Assembly: GCA_012274445.1 (NCBI GenBank)
Contig: JAAROD010000093.1
Coordinates: 930,001 to 994,000, forward strand
DNA length: 64,000 bases
Origin: Sclerotiophoma versabilis
Lineage: Eukaryota > Ascomycota > Dothideomycetes > Pleosporales > Didymellaceae
Reading direction: 5' to 3'
Each line of letters starts with the position of its first letter. Within the stretch, counting starts at the first letter, position 1. Made by a program: the position numbers and the translations under genes. Shown piece after piece: positions 32,618 to 42,968 of this stretch. The notes beneath the pieces were generated by a model. That model was given only the letters and a program-made list of their open reading frames with translations. It did not search any database and was not told the origin of the DNA.

Positions 32618-34462
32618 ATGCCACCCAGCAGGCACGTGAGAAACAGTGGCTGTTGGACTTGTAGGCTCCGCCGCAAGAGATGTGACGCGATCTTCCCAAT
32701 CTGTGGCGACTGCGACAGCCTTAAGATAGGCTGCAGATATGGGTCAAAGCCTGTATGGATGGACAGCGGAGATAGACAGAAACAGGTGGCCTTGTCACTA
32801 AAGGAAGAGATAAAGCGGAATGGTGCACAAAAAAGGGAGAGAGCAAAAGATCATAACAAAGCTCCTACCGGCGGCTTATCCAGTCAGCAATACAACGTCA
32901 TATCTGACATAATGGTAACCAACGACTCGTCAGTGCCTCGATCTACAGTTGCTCGAAAACCAAAGAGCGATACTCTAAATCCAAGAAGCAGAGAGGCATT
33001 GAGTTACGAACCAACACTGATCGCCACATTACCTTGGAGTCATCAACAACACCAGCGCTCGGATACGCTCGAGCAAGCCTCAGCTAGTGAATGGAACTTC
33101 GTCATGAAGTACCTCGACTTCGTATTTCCGGCTTTTTTTCCATTCTATCGGCCACATATTTTCGACACCGGTCGTAGCTGGTTGCTGCTCCTACTCAGAA
33201 AGAGCAGCGTTGCCTATCACGCTGCTCTTGGCTTAGCATGCTACCATTTCACAATTGCGCTTAGCGATACTGAAGAAGGTGTGGAGCATTCTGTCTGTAA
33301 ACAGCTGCGGTGGGAAGAGGTGGAAAGAGAGACCAAACGGTGTTTTGATAGCCTTCGAGCGGACATCGTGGCGTTGAATCTCAATTCAAGAGGCATGCTT
33401 GTTTCCATACAGCAGAAGGTGGAGCTCATGAATAGTATCACCCAAGTTCTCATCTTCGAAATGTCGATAGGTAGATCTGCTCCCTGGGACACACACCTTT
33501 CTGCTGCGATCACCTTGTTCGAACAGATTATGGCCAACCCGGAAGCTCATCCAATGTACAGAGGTCAATCCCAGTCAAAGTTTGCATCAGTGCTTCTGGG
33601 GATTAGCGACCCTTTGTGGACCAACCCTGGTCCCAGTAATCATATCTGGTCCGCTGGCCAAACTGGGTTCCGGTTTTGTGCCGGCTTATTGATCTTCATC
33701 GATACCATGGCAAGCACTGCTCTCGGTGAAACACCACGCCTTATACGCTACCACTCTGACCTCCTCTCAGAGCTTGATGATGGACTACCTGTTGTGGGCG
33801 AAGCTGAGATACGGCTCTCGGGATTGGTCGGTTGCCATAACTGGGTTGTGAGGTCTATCGCCGAGGTATCTGCCGTGATCTCCTACAAGCGGGCAAATGG
33901 ATTCCGTGAACTTCCAAATATACATGTAGACGACTGCGCATCTAAAATTGCCGTCGCTCAAAAGAGCAATATTCGCATAGTTCAGCGAAGCCTCGCTGCT
34001 AGTGCGACCTCGTATCCAGACTACCAAAGGGATCATAGTTTGGTTGACCTTACGCCACTCGACCTTGGTCCCAATCCTTCCACCTCTTCTATTGCAACCT
34101 TGATATGGGGCCTTGCAGCAGAGATGTACTGCCTTACAGTGACCGTAGGCTGGGATCTATCGAATTCTGAACTCATGACCAATTGCGCACACATTGTTGG
34201 GTTGCTCGAAAACGTTCCGCTAGACCAATTGCGCACCCTCGCGTGGCCAATATGTGTTTCTGGCTGTTTCGCTCCAGGCCACAAGCAGCGGTTCTTTCAA
34301 GCTCTTTTCACAAAGTTAGGCAAGGTTCATACAGCTGGCGCCCTGAACGACGCTCGAGAATTGATGGAAAAGGTCTGGCAGAATAAATCAACGCTGGAAG
34401 GGAGCGACCTCGACCTTGCATCAGGCTGGTCCTTTCTAGGTGCATCAACCCTGCTCGTTTAA
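32618..34462 (+). CDS. Zn(II)2Cys6 transcription factor
   Basis: A single-exon frame of 614 aa. The binuclear zinc cluster is at the N-terminus: Cys12, Cys15, Cys22, Cys29, Cys32 and Cys39 (C-x2-C-x6-C-x6-C-x2-C-x6-C), followed by a basic linker rich in Lys/Arg/Gln. The remaining ~450 residues resemble the fungal-specific transcription factor domain 2 (PF11951 type): MKYLDFVFPAFFPFYRP, then YHAALGLACYHF, and a closing segment around LAWPICVSGCFAPGHKQRFF and the terminal LLV. It likely acts in the nucleus as a pathway regulator. Being between an EthD-like gene and an NmrA-like reductase, it may regulate them; the sequence shows only the proximity. Confidence 0.9.
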   Translation: MPPSRHVRNSGCWTCRLRRKRCDAIFPICGDCDSLKIGCRYGSKPVWMDSGDRQKQVALSLKEEIKRNGAQKRERAKDHNKAPTGGLSSQQYNVISDIMVTNDSSVPRSTVARKPKSDTLNPRSREALSYEPTLIATLPWSHQQHQRSDTLEQASASEWNFVMKYLDFVFPAFFPFYRPHIFDTGRSWLLLLLRKSSVAYHAALGLACYHFTIALSDTEEGVEHSVCKQLRWEEVERETKRCFDSLRADIVALNLNSRGMLVSIQQKVELMNSITQVLIFEMSIGRSAPWDTHLSAAITLFEQIMANPEAHPMYRGQSQSKFASVLLGISDPLWTNPGPSNHIWSAGQTGFRFCAGLLIFIDTMASTALGETPRLIRYHSDLLSELDDGLPVVGEAEIRLSGLVGCHNWVVRSIAEVSAVISYKRANGFRELPNIHVDDCASKIAVAQKSNIRIVQRSLAASATSYPDYQRDHSLVDLTPLDLGPNPSTSSIATLIWGLAAEMYCLTVTVGWDLSNSELMTNCAHIVGLLENVPLDQLRTLAWPICVSGCFAPGHKQRFFQALFTKLGKVHTAGALNDARELMEKVWQNKSTLEGSDLDLASGWSFLGASTLLV

Positions 34463-34597
34463 GCACATGAGTGGGTGGAAAGATCGACTCGATTATTACT
34501 CTATGCTGAACAGCTGTGGCTTTATCAAATTTCATCCCTGCTTGCATATCGTTTCCATGTTACCCGACAGCTCATTGCACATTCAGCGTTTGATCGT

Positions 34598-35690
34598 TCA
34601 GTGGCCCTTCCAAGCACTAATTATCTCCCTGGTACTGGTCGTTTTGATATCCGGAAACTTCTCGTTCAACGAGTTCTTCGTCGGATGATACATGATCCCG
34701 TTCAAAGCCCACAGTCCGAATTTCGACAAGAACTCCGTAAGTAACGGCTTGGGGAAGTACGGGTACAAGTACGGGTGAGAAGGCAGCTCCGTAACTTCAC
34801 CGCCACGCAATTTCTCGGTTGAATCGTACGTAACAATGAACTTGTCGCCTGTTCACGCTGTTAGCTTTCTCTTTCTTGTGGCTGAAATATAGTTCCTACC
34901 GGTCGCTTCCTCAGCAAGCTGAACAATCTGCTTGACTGATGCCTGATCACTATAAACATTTAGAACCTCGTCCCACTTCTCCAAGCTCAATGCCGCAACC
35001 ACGAATTTCCCGAGATCCTTGGTATACGTGAGATTGATCAGTTCATCACCAGTGGTCCCAGGGATCGCAGCCATTCTGTGAGCGATGTCCACAAAGACCA
35101 CAAGAGGGCTGAGGTGAGACTCAACGTGGGGTATGCCGTAGTAGTCAAGGAACAATCCGTTGTGGAACTGTGTCCATTCGAGGTTTGTTTTGCGCAGGAC
35201 TTCAAGGCTTTGCTCGCGGAAGATGTTGGGTCCGATACGTAGAGATCTAGCAAATAGCGCTGTCAGCCATTGATCTCATCTAAGACTCTTTGAGAGACAC
35301 CCACTCATCTTCAGGTGTCTTGTCACCCCAGCTGCTTTGTACGAAGCGTTTGACAGGGGCCGATTTAGCTGCCGCTGCGATCAAGTTGCGTTCCGATTGT
35401 GCCGCAACAGGATCATACATGACAATGGTAGATATGACGGTATGCACCTTATGCTCTTCGAGAGTTTGAGCAATCCGATCGACGTTGTTGTAGTCAACAG
35501 CAAAAGTTGGGACAGGCGTTTCTCCATTAGGGATCTTAAACATGTTAGCAGCACATCTGGAGGACAAGGCTCGTATAAGCGCTACCTTACGACCTATCAC
35601 AATCACATGGTGTGTTCCATCTTTTTTGAAGGCATCGACAATGGTTTTGCCTACGTTGCCGGTTCCTCCAACTACTGCCACGACAACCAT
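34598..35690 (-). CDS. NmrA-like / isoflavone-reductase-like NAD(P) oxidoreductase
   Basis: Four exons (35690-35586, 35534-35287, 35246-34900, 34848-34598) join into 316 aa. The N-terminus is a Rossmann motif, VVGGTGNVGKTIVDAF (GxxGxxG). It continues with VDYNNVDRIAQTLEEHKVHTVIS, then FVQSSWG and LEWTQFHNGLFLDYYGIP in the region that carries the substrate lobe. The product resembles PCBER/NmrA-family proteins, which are either reductases of small aromatic substrates or redox sensors. Intron 2 is short (40 nt, GTCTTAG donor), so its exact ends are less sure; the others are standard. The gene is convergent with the Zn2Cys6 gene, with only 135 bp between the stop codons. Confidence 0.85.
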
Positions 35691-36484
35691 GGTGTGTATC
35701 TTTGTCGAAGAAGTTTAGCGGGCTTGTCAATGGGTGTGTATTTGCAACAGTTCTACTTCTGCTGTAGACAGCTGAAAGTAGTAGATGTTTTGACGATATT
35801 GAAGATGTTGGTGGAATGTAGTTACTATGGGAGCAGGTCCGCTTTATACATGTTCTATTGCTTTCACCGGAGCAATTGTTAGACCGCTGGAGTGAACTCT
35901 ATCAAGCGCAATTTGCCAAAGAAAGCAACATCACGGACGAATCGCGAGCTCCAAGGGAGACAGTTAACTTGTTGATCAAGGTTCCAAGATTGGTCGCTCC
36001 AGGATGGTCAGATTTCAGCGCACGCACTAGTCCTAAATGGAGTACCCGCGCGGGTTCTTCAATACGGGTAGCTTGTGGATGACAGCATCTTCGGAAACAT
36101 CAATCATCGGACCTCATTACATTCTCGGGTGCCTTGAGGCTCTCGTGCGGGTCACAATTTGTAAGCTCACTTCAAAATGATCTCGATGTTGACATCAGAT
36201 GATAAGGGACGCAGGGGCCCGGTACACTTCAACCGCCGAGCGAAATGTGAATGAGTTTCTTTGGTGCTTAGATAGTCTGGTTCGTGTCCGTTGACATTTT
36301 CAAAATCTTACACATGCAGTACGCGAAATAAAGAAGCGGAAGGCAAAACAAAACACTAAAATGCTCATGATACAGATCGTGACCTTGACAATAGCAGCGT
36401 ATCAAAGACCCTCACAAATGATACGCTGCAGTCCAAACGCCGGAAAAAACCTTCATAGCACCCAGTCCAAAGAACAGTGCAATG
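35691..36484. other. Intergenic region
   Basis: It holds the promoter of the NmrA-like gene and the 3' side of the ankyrin gene. Nothing else recognised. Confidence 0.4.
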
Positions 36485-39049
36485 TCAGTAAAGTGGCGCC
36501 CCATGATATCTCAATAAAGCAAGCCAGTCTGAGCTCCTCTTCGTCGTCTCACAACACTCGAGTACTGTCCACTCTCCAGATTCACCGATGGGTCGCGCTT
36601 TGCTGTTCAACACCAGAGACTTCCCATTGACAATTCCCAGCTGCATGAGCTTTTCCACTCCGGCGTAGTTGTCTCTCCGTATTGCGTTCAGTATTGACGA
36701 GAGTTGCGGTCGGCGGAGAGCACGGCCTGCATCCCACCGGTAGACCATATCAATGAGTTCAGCGTACCTGAATTTGGTCTCGACGTCGTTATCTGTATTT
36801 GTGCAAAGCAAGATCGAGTCATACGCGGGTGGCAAAGCTGCAATTTCGCCGCGACTGGCTGCTGCAGAAATGAAGTCGAGTAGGATGCCTACATTGTTTT
36901 TGTTGTTGTGTTTGATTGCAATGTCGAGTGCTTCATAGGTTAGCTCTGGAGCCATTGGAAGCATTTCGAGTAGCATAGCTGTTGCGGCTTCCCCACTCCC
37001 ACTTGCTGCAAATTGTAGGATGTTCATATCTTCAATAGCAGGATCTCGAGGGTGGGCACCAGATCGAAGCAGCACTCTTGATACCTCCAGTCTGTCTAGC
37101 GCAAGTGCAACAACGAATGGCAAAGCTTTGATCTCTCTCTTGTTCCGCCTGAAGTATACCTCTTCCCTGACTAACGCAGGCTTGTGCTGAAGGATGAGTT
37201 CAACAGCTTGCGCTGCGTCTGCTGAGATCGCTCTTCCAAGTGGGGTCCTCAGTCCCACATCGGTTTGCGTGCGCTGAGCGCGGCTATAGTCGAAGCCTCT
37301 GTCGACAAGCAAATGAAGTATACGAAGTGCATCATCTGGTCTTTTCTGCCACGTCTCCTTGCTCAATGCATTAATCGGCGATACAAAGCGAGTCTTCTTC
37401 TCCTGATGTTGCTGAATGTCATCTTCCCTCTCGTAGTCATTTGGTGCACCCTTCAGTGCCAACATTTCTTCGACTGTGTCCGCCCAGCCAGCGCTGGCGA
37501 AACATGCGAGTGCCGAGACTTCGTAGGTAGTTTGCCATGGGCGGTGTTGATAGTTGGCAGACTGCAGTTCACTTTTACTGTCGAATAAGCCTGACACAAG
37601 GGCGGTAGGGTCAAATCTTGAACTGCCCATGATGAACTTCATCACGCTCATGCCATCGTCAACATTCTCCCATCGAGATACCCCATCCAGAACACTCGAT
37701 TTCGGTAGACGTACTTGAGTCTCTGCCCAGTAGTGCTGCGTTTCCTCGATCTCACGTGGCCATTGCTCGGTCATGGGGTTGGCACCGTGAGACGCTAACA
37801 GACAGCTGGCGAGCTCTGCGTGGCCCTTGTATGCTGCTGATAGAAGCGCATAGTCAGTGGGGGTGTATTTAACCTTTAGACGAACTTCACCATAACTCGC
37901 ACCATTGCGAAGTAGGAAGTCCACGACCCTTGCGTGCCCTTCCTCCGTTGCCTTAGCCAAGGCTTCGTGCTTGATCTTTTTTGTTCTTCCCGCCGGATCC
38001 GCACCCATCGAAACCACAGCTTTTACCAGGGATAAACTGCCCTCCTGTGCAACTTCTTCTAAGATTTGGTTCAAGATCTCTGGCGAGGGGCCTCCACTGG
38101 TAGGGCCTGCTGTGTTTGATCTTTTGAGGGTAAATCCTTTCCTTATCGACGAACTTGCCGAGCTTTTTCTGCCTGACGTGATATGTTTCTTCTCAATACG
38201 ATGCGAAATCTCAGCTTTAGCCTGATCCGAAGTCATGTCCGGTGCTTCATTCTCGTACGCGCCCGTAGTGAAAGCAGCTACTGAAAATCTGGGTTTCGCG
38301 AAAGTGCTGCTTGGAGAACCGACTGAGGACGAAAAGATCTGTACTGAAGAGACACTACTGCTCTTCGTACTGCTCACAGTCCCCATTCGAGAAAGCGTCG
38401 CTGACGGGAGGTTGATTGGGCTCATTTGCAATCTGAGAGGTGCGGGATGTTGTCCACTCAGATTGAGCGACGCCATAGAGTCACGAACTCCACCCTCACT
38501 ACTACCTGCGTTCGAAATCGGCGGCGTCATAGGCATTGTTGTCGACTTTTTGAACTTTAAAGGCTGTGGAACATCTGAATTTGAAGGCGGTTGCGATACC
38601 AAGGCTGGCGCTTGTAATGAATAGTATGAGCTGCTCAGGGGCACATGATATCCTGGAGATATTGGCGCCCGTTCCGTGCCAGGCGACGACATTGAATAAC
38701 CTATAGGTGGCCTTGGGAAATGCTGATCCAGTGTCAAACTTGGCGAGTGTCCGAGTGACGAGGCCCGAGGCGAAATCTCATCCGCGACTTGGAGACCTTC
38801 AGCATGTCTTCTGTACTGCGGTACATGCGCAGCTAGATCGTAGGATGCGTCAGCGAATTTGGATGCTGTTGAAGGCTGCTCTTTTGATGGAAGCGACGGT
38901 GGAGAGGCGTCCAGCTCCTGAACGGTGGTTGTAGCGCGCTTTGCGGGTCTGGTGTAGTCCCATTGTAGCCCTCCATACAGAGTAGCGTACTCTCCTAAGC
39001 CATCTGCAAAATGACCTTCCTGATTCTGTGTTACAGTTTGTTGCTGCAT
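36485..39049 (-). CDS. Ankyrin-repeat protein with long disordered N-terminus
   Basis: A single-exon frame of 854 aa from ATG 39049. About 330 N-terminal residues are Ser/Pro/Gln-rich and likely disordered. From about aa 335 ankyrin-type helices follow, for example LVKAVVSMGADPAG, ARVVDFLLRNGAS, DYALLSAAYKGHAELASCLLASHGANP, LRILHLLVDRGFDYS, TPLGRAISADAAQAVELILQHKPA and VALALDRLEVSRVLLRSGAHPRD. The repeats extend almost to the C-terminus. It is a cytoplasmic or nuclear scaffold by inference; no catalytic domain is visible. Intact and of normal base composition. Confidence 0.85.
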   Translation of the reverse strand: MQQQTVTQNQEGHFADGLGEYATLYGGLQWDYTRPAKRATTTVQELDASPPSLPSKEQPSTASKFADASYDLAAHVPQYRRHAEGLQVADEISPRASSLGHSPSLTLDQHFPRPPIGYSMSSPGTERAPISPGYHVPLSSSYYSLQAPALVSQPPSNSDVPQPLKFKKSTTMPMTPPISNAGSSEGGVRDSMASLNLSGQHPAPLRLQMSPINLPSATLSRMGTVSSTKSSSVSSVQIFSSSVGSPSSTFAKPRFSVAAFTTGAYENEAPDMTSDQAKAEISHRIEKKHITSGRKSSASSSIRKGFTLKRSNTAGPTSGGPSPEILNQILEEVAQEGSLSLVKAVVSMGADPAGRTKKIKHEALAKATEEGHARVVDFLLRNGASYGEVRLKVKYTPTDYALLSAAYKGHAELASCLLASHGANPMTEQWPREIEETQHYWAETQVRLPKSSVLDGVSRWENVDDGMSVMKFIMGSSRFDPTALVSGLFDSKSELQSANYQHRPWQTTYEVSALACFASAGWADTVEEMLALKGAPNDYEREDDIQQHQEKKTRFVSPINALSKETWQKRPDDALRILHLLVDRGFDYSRAQRTQTDVGLRTPLGRAISADAAQAVELILQHKPALVREEVYFRRNKREIKALPFVVALALDRLEVSRVLLRSGAHPRDPAIEDMNILQFAASGSGEAATAMLLEMLPMAPELTYEALDIAIKHNNKNNVGILLDFISAAASRGEIAALPPAYDSILLCTNTDNDVETKFRYAELIDMVYRWDAGRALRRPQLSSILNAIRRDNYAGVEKLMQLGIVNGKSLVLNSKARPIGESGEWTVLECCETTKRSSDWLALLRYHGAPLY

Positions 39050-40343
39050 GTTGAGTGTCGCGCATTACACGTTGTCCAGGAACGTGGGTGTCAAGGATGG
39101 GTATATCAGGCTGAGGGAGATAGAGCGGGGTAGAAACCGCTACCTAGCTATTATTGATTCTCTTCCTGACAGCCACTGTGCGGCTGAGAGACCATATTGA
39201 GACAGATGCTAAGAACTGCCTGCAGGGCTGCAGCCGTTCAACGAAGCGCGGCCCATCTGGGCGGCACAGGGATGAGCTTCCATCGTAGCTGACCGAGGGC
39301 AGAAACGGAGATAGACACGTATATATACAGGCTATCGTTAACCGCTGCCGCGGTCAATGTTGCGAGCGGGTGGTGTGGAGGAGAGTCGCTACGAACTGCT
39401 GAGAAAGGTGATGGCTGTTCCACGTGGGGCCCTTGATTGGTCGATCTTGCTGCTTGGCCTAACGCCCCCAATCTCAATATTCATTCGTCTTTCTAACACC
39501 ATCAACTCTCGTGCTTCAAATATGCCAATACCACTGCATGAGGCCACTTAACAGTATCGATGCGAGATGATACCAAGTCTGTCACAAGACCACTGGGGTC
39601 GCACGCCGGCAAAGCCTGCCGTCTGCGTTTGTCCTTGTCGAGCAGCGTTGAACGGAAGAGCATGTGCAAAAGTCTTCTCTCAAATCAAACGAACTGGAGA
39701 AACATATCTCTAAATTCATTTCAGTGCATGTCACTATATCCAGGTGCCTCCACTCGCACAAAGTACTGGACAATCTTTTTCTTTAACAATAGTGTGTCTG
39801 ATTCTCGAGCAATCAAGTCGCCTGATGCAATATATGTGCTTCGTGCAGAGAGGGGACCGTATTTATCGTGATCAACGGCTATCTCTTTGGTTTAAAGGTC
39901 TTCAATACGTAACAAAGTGAACCGAAAGGCAAGCACACTCGCGCCGCGGGAAGCTCGGTCATATTTCGGTTTTGCGTCTTGCTCAAAGTGAAATCTTGGT
40001 TCTGTCACCAAGGCATGCTAATGTGATTTCAAATTCCCAGTTGGCATTGCCTGAAAATTCGTTTGAGCCGGTGCAGCGTGGTCTTTTGAAGGACGGACAT
40101 CTGGATGCGGGAGCAGCCGTCCGGATGCTACACCCTACCCCGCTTTTTTCTACACAAGTCTAGCACGACACTAGGCATCTTGTCCACTTCAGGGACAGCG
40201 CCTTCTTTACACGTCATTGATGGCTATAACCTGATCCTCGGTTATCTGCGCATACATAGTCTTATCTAAACGCCCCATCGTGTTTCAAAAGTCTCAAACC
40301 CGCGTGTCCTGTTATACTGATATCTCAAGACGCTTTGGGAACT
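39050..40343. other. Intergenic region between divergent genes
   Basis: A 1.3-kb spacer between the ankyrin gene (minus) and the MAPEG-like gene (plus), presumably holding both promoters. No further gene supported. Confidence 0.4.
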
Positions 40344-41072
40344 ATGGCTGACGACAAAAAGAGACAGGCAAAACGTGTAGCCGTCGAGAATGGCGTGTAC
40401 GTATCAACCACAAGCGGGGAACCCCCAGTAGTAACAACAAGTATAGCGTCAACCCTTCAGGTGCAGTCGTGCTGGCAGCAGCACCCATGTATCTCGCCTT
40501 GGTTCCTTTGACATCCTACCTCACGGCACCCAACTCAATCTGCCAATCCCTAACACACGCCGTGATCAAGCTTCTGCCCGGCGTAGGCGTCTCATCGATC
40601 ACGTCTGGGCGCGCGATTCCTGCGCTTTCAGCTCTCTACTTGTTCTGGACATTCGGCGCGTCTGGAGCGGCTTCGGCTGCGGGGCAGGCCATGGCACGTG
40701 AGGAGGGTTTGGATAACGACCATCCCAGGAAACATGTCCACGATTTGGATGGCCTGCCGTTGAGATTGAGGAGCGCACATTACGCGCTGATGGAAAACTT
40801 TCCTGGTACATATTTTCCCTCAAAATATCTGGTATAACTACGCATGGAGACTCACGACTGCTGTAGGCTTTGCGCTCGCCGCAGCCCTGGCGCAGATTCT
40901 CGCGCCCAATGATGCGCAGATTGTGAATCTACTTGGCTTTCATGTCATCGCCAAGCTGCTTGTGCACTATCCTGCGTATCTGGGCAACGTTGCTTTGCCG
41001 AGGACGCTGGCGCACATTAGTGCGACCAGTGCGTTGATCAATGTATGCTGGAGGCTGGCTGCTGGTGCCTAG
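40344..41072 (+). CDS. MAPEG-like membrane protein
   Basis: The main exons are 40461-40805 and 40867-41072, joined by an intron with GTACAT..TGTAG. The product has four hydrophobic stretches and the segment LRSAHYALMENFPGFALAAA, which matches the MAPEG hallmark (a basic/aromatic pattern followed by an Asn-x-x-Glu-like NFP turn), then LLGFHVIAKLLVHYPAYLG. MAPEG proteins are small membrane enzymes or transporters in glutathione and eicosanoid metabolism; fungal members are poorly known. The first exon is uncertain: the ATG at 40344 opens MADDKKRQAKR, but the obvious GTGTAC/GTACGT donors do not give the phase needed for exon 2. A donor at 40375 would, or the start lies elsewhere. 5' end unresolved. 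Confidence 0.5.
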
Positions 41073-41917
41073 AAGAGCTGAAACAGATATTGAGAAGAGC
41101 AACAGGATCCTCCGGTGTCAGTGAGAGAAGAGGCATCAGGTTATTAATAGTTATGGAAGATGGATGACCATGCGGACAGGATCGAGGCAAGTAAGATGGT
41201 AGAAATGTAGGTTTCTATCAAAGGTGACTAGTAAAGCAAGACTGGATGATTCATACGTGATCTTTTCAGCCATGTATTACCACCACAGCACCTCCCACCA
41301 ATACAGTACCTTGTCGTCTGTCAGGTTATCCTCTCCAGCCCTCATAGTCTTAGTGAAGATCAATCGTACACCCCTCATTGATTTTGCCACTAGCCAGAAC
41401 AGCTTGTCGTCTGCCCACAGTATGTTTGGAATAACTCGTCACCCAGAGCTAAGCAAGTACCTTTTACAAATTAACTGCAACATGAGTGTTTATAATTGTA
41501 CCTTTGCTGCCCATGCCAATGCCCATCCTGCCTAAAAAAAAGGGGGTCGGAAATGCCGCCTTTGGAGTTTGGTGAGAACGATGATATGGCAGACGCAGAC
41601 GAAATAGATGAGGGAGTGGAAGTGTAGGTCAAACGCCATTAGTAACTCTAATAACTACCATAGTTAGCGAATTTGCAGTCGAAACGATTGTTTTAAACGT
41701 TCTATTTGTTCATAAATGGCTTGTAGATCGCTGTGGGAGCAAGTTGTCAGACTCGACCTCATCTTCACTCCTGACAACCCCCTCTCACCTTTACCCGCAG
41801 TAATAGCGCTGGTATCAATGCTGCTACCTTAAACAGACAGAACAAATGACTTTCGCTCCAACACTCCTTCACTCAAATCTTGCTTCGTCGGCCCGCTCTG
41901 ACCGGATACCTTTGAGC
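41073..41917. other. Intergenic region
   Basis: No gene recognised. Confidence 0.4.
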
Positions 41918-42968
41918 ATGTCATCAGCAAAGAACAGTTCTAGTGCTGCTCGAACCGGCCCCCGCACTCACACACTTTTCTCTTAATGCAGCCTCCTCGA
42001 ATAAGTATACGATAGAACTGACACGACATACCTAGTGCACGGAAACCCGTGTTCGCCACTGTCATCGTGGGAGAAGAACGAAAGCGCTTCGTCGTGCAGA
42101 AGTCTCTGTTTACGCCCTACTCCGGTTTCTTTCGTGGAGCACTGGATGGCAACTTCATCGAGGCTAAAGTAAGCACCGTAACTCTGCAGGAAGACGATCC
42201 GGAGGTGTTCGAGTTCTTCGTTCATTGGCTGTACTAACAACAATATGCCTGATGAGACCAACAACGACGATATGGAGCTGGTACAACATTTCTACCGAGG
42301 CGATCACCCTGTAATCCTTCACCTTGCGAAGCTCTATGTCTTGGGGGACAAGTGCGGAATAACCGGCCTCCGCAAAGCAACTGTTGATCTCCTTTTCTGC
42401 ATGATGACCCAAGCGCAATGGCTCTACTTTCCAGATGACCACATCATCGAGTACGCATTCACACACCTCCCACCAGCAAGCCTAGTGTGTCGCCTAATCA
42501 TCGATATTCGCTGCCGCTACGGGGAAAAGAATTCCAGAAGAATCGCGATGGATACATGAATCTCGCCTTCCTGCAGGCGACCCTGGGCACATTACGTCTA
42601 CATCCGTCGTATCAAAGGGTATGGAATTCAACGACGATGTCAAGCTCTGCGATTACCACAAACACGCCACCAACGAAAAAAGCAAGGTCCGCGAGAAGCA
42701 AATGGAGGATGCAGACAAGAGCGAACAGAACTCGATCGGATTGAGCGAATCGATGCGTCGATTCTTGCAATTCGACACAATATACATGGGAAGACTCAGG
42801 GGAGAGCGGGGAAAAATCGCAGGAGATCAGACGGACTATAGTCGTCAGGATACAGACGTATGCGAACGGCAAGCGAAAGACTTTGGGGGAAAAACAGTGA
42901 TACACCACGACAAAACATACAGAGCAGTAATGAATGAATATTTGCTCTGGATGGCAGACTCCACTTGA
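41918..42968 (+). pseudogene. BTB/POZ protein pseudogene
   Basis: From about 42040 a BTB core is clear: FATVIVGEERKRFVVQKSLF, then SGFFRGALDGNFIEA and VFEFFVHWLY. It ends at a TAA (42235-42237). Directly after, one base out of frame, the family sequence resumes with MPDETNND, HLAKLYVLGDKCG and LRKATVDLLF, down to a stop near 42558. Further pieces continue in two other frames (NRDGYMNLAFLQ, then DDVKLCDYHKHA) to 42968. A possible first exon (MSSAKNSSSAART) begins at 41918. At least three frame changes separate the pieces, too many for ordinary introns because the joins are a few bases wide. Members usually act as adaptors, some with Cullin-3 ligases. Assembly indels are an alternative cause. 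Confidence 0.75.
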
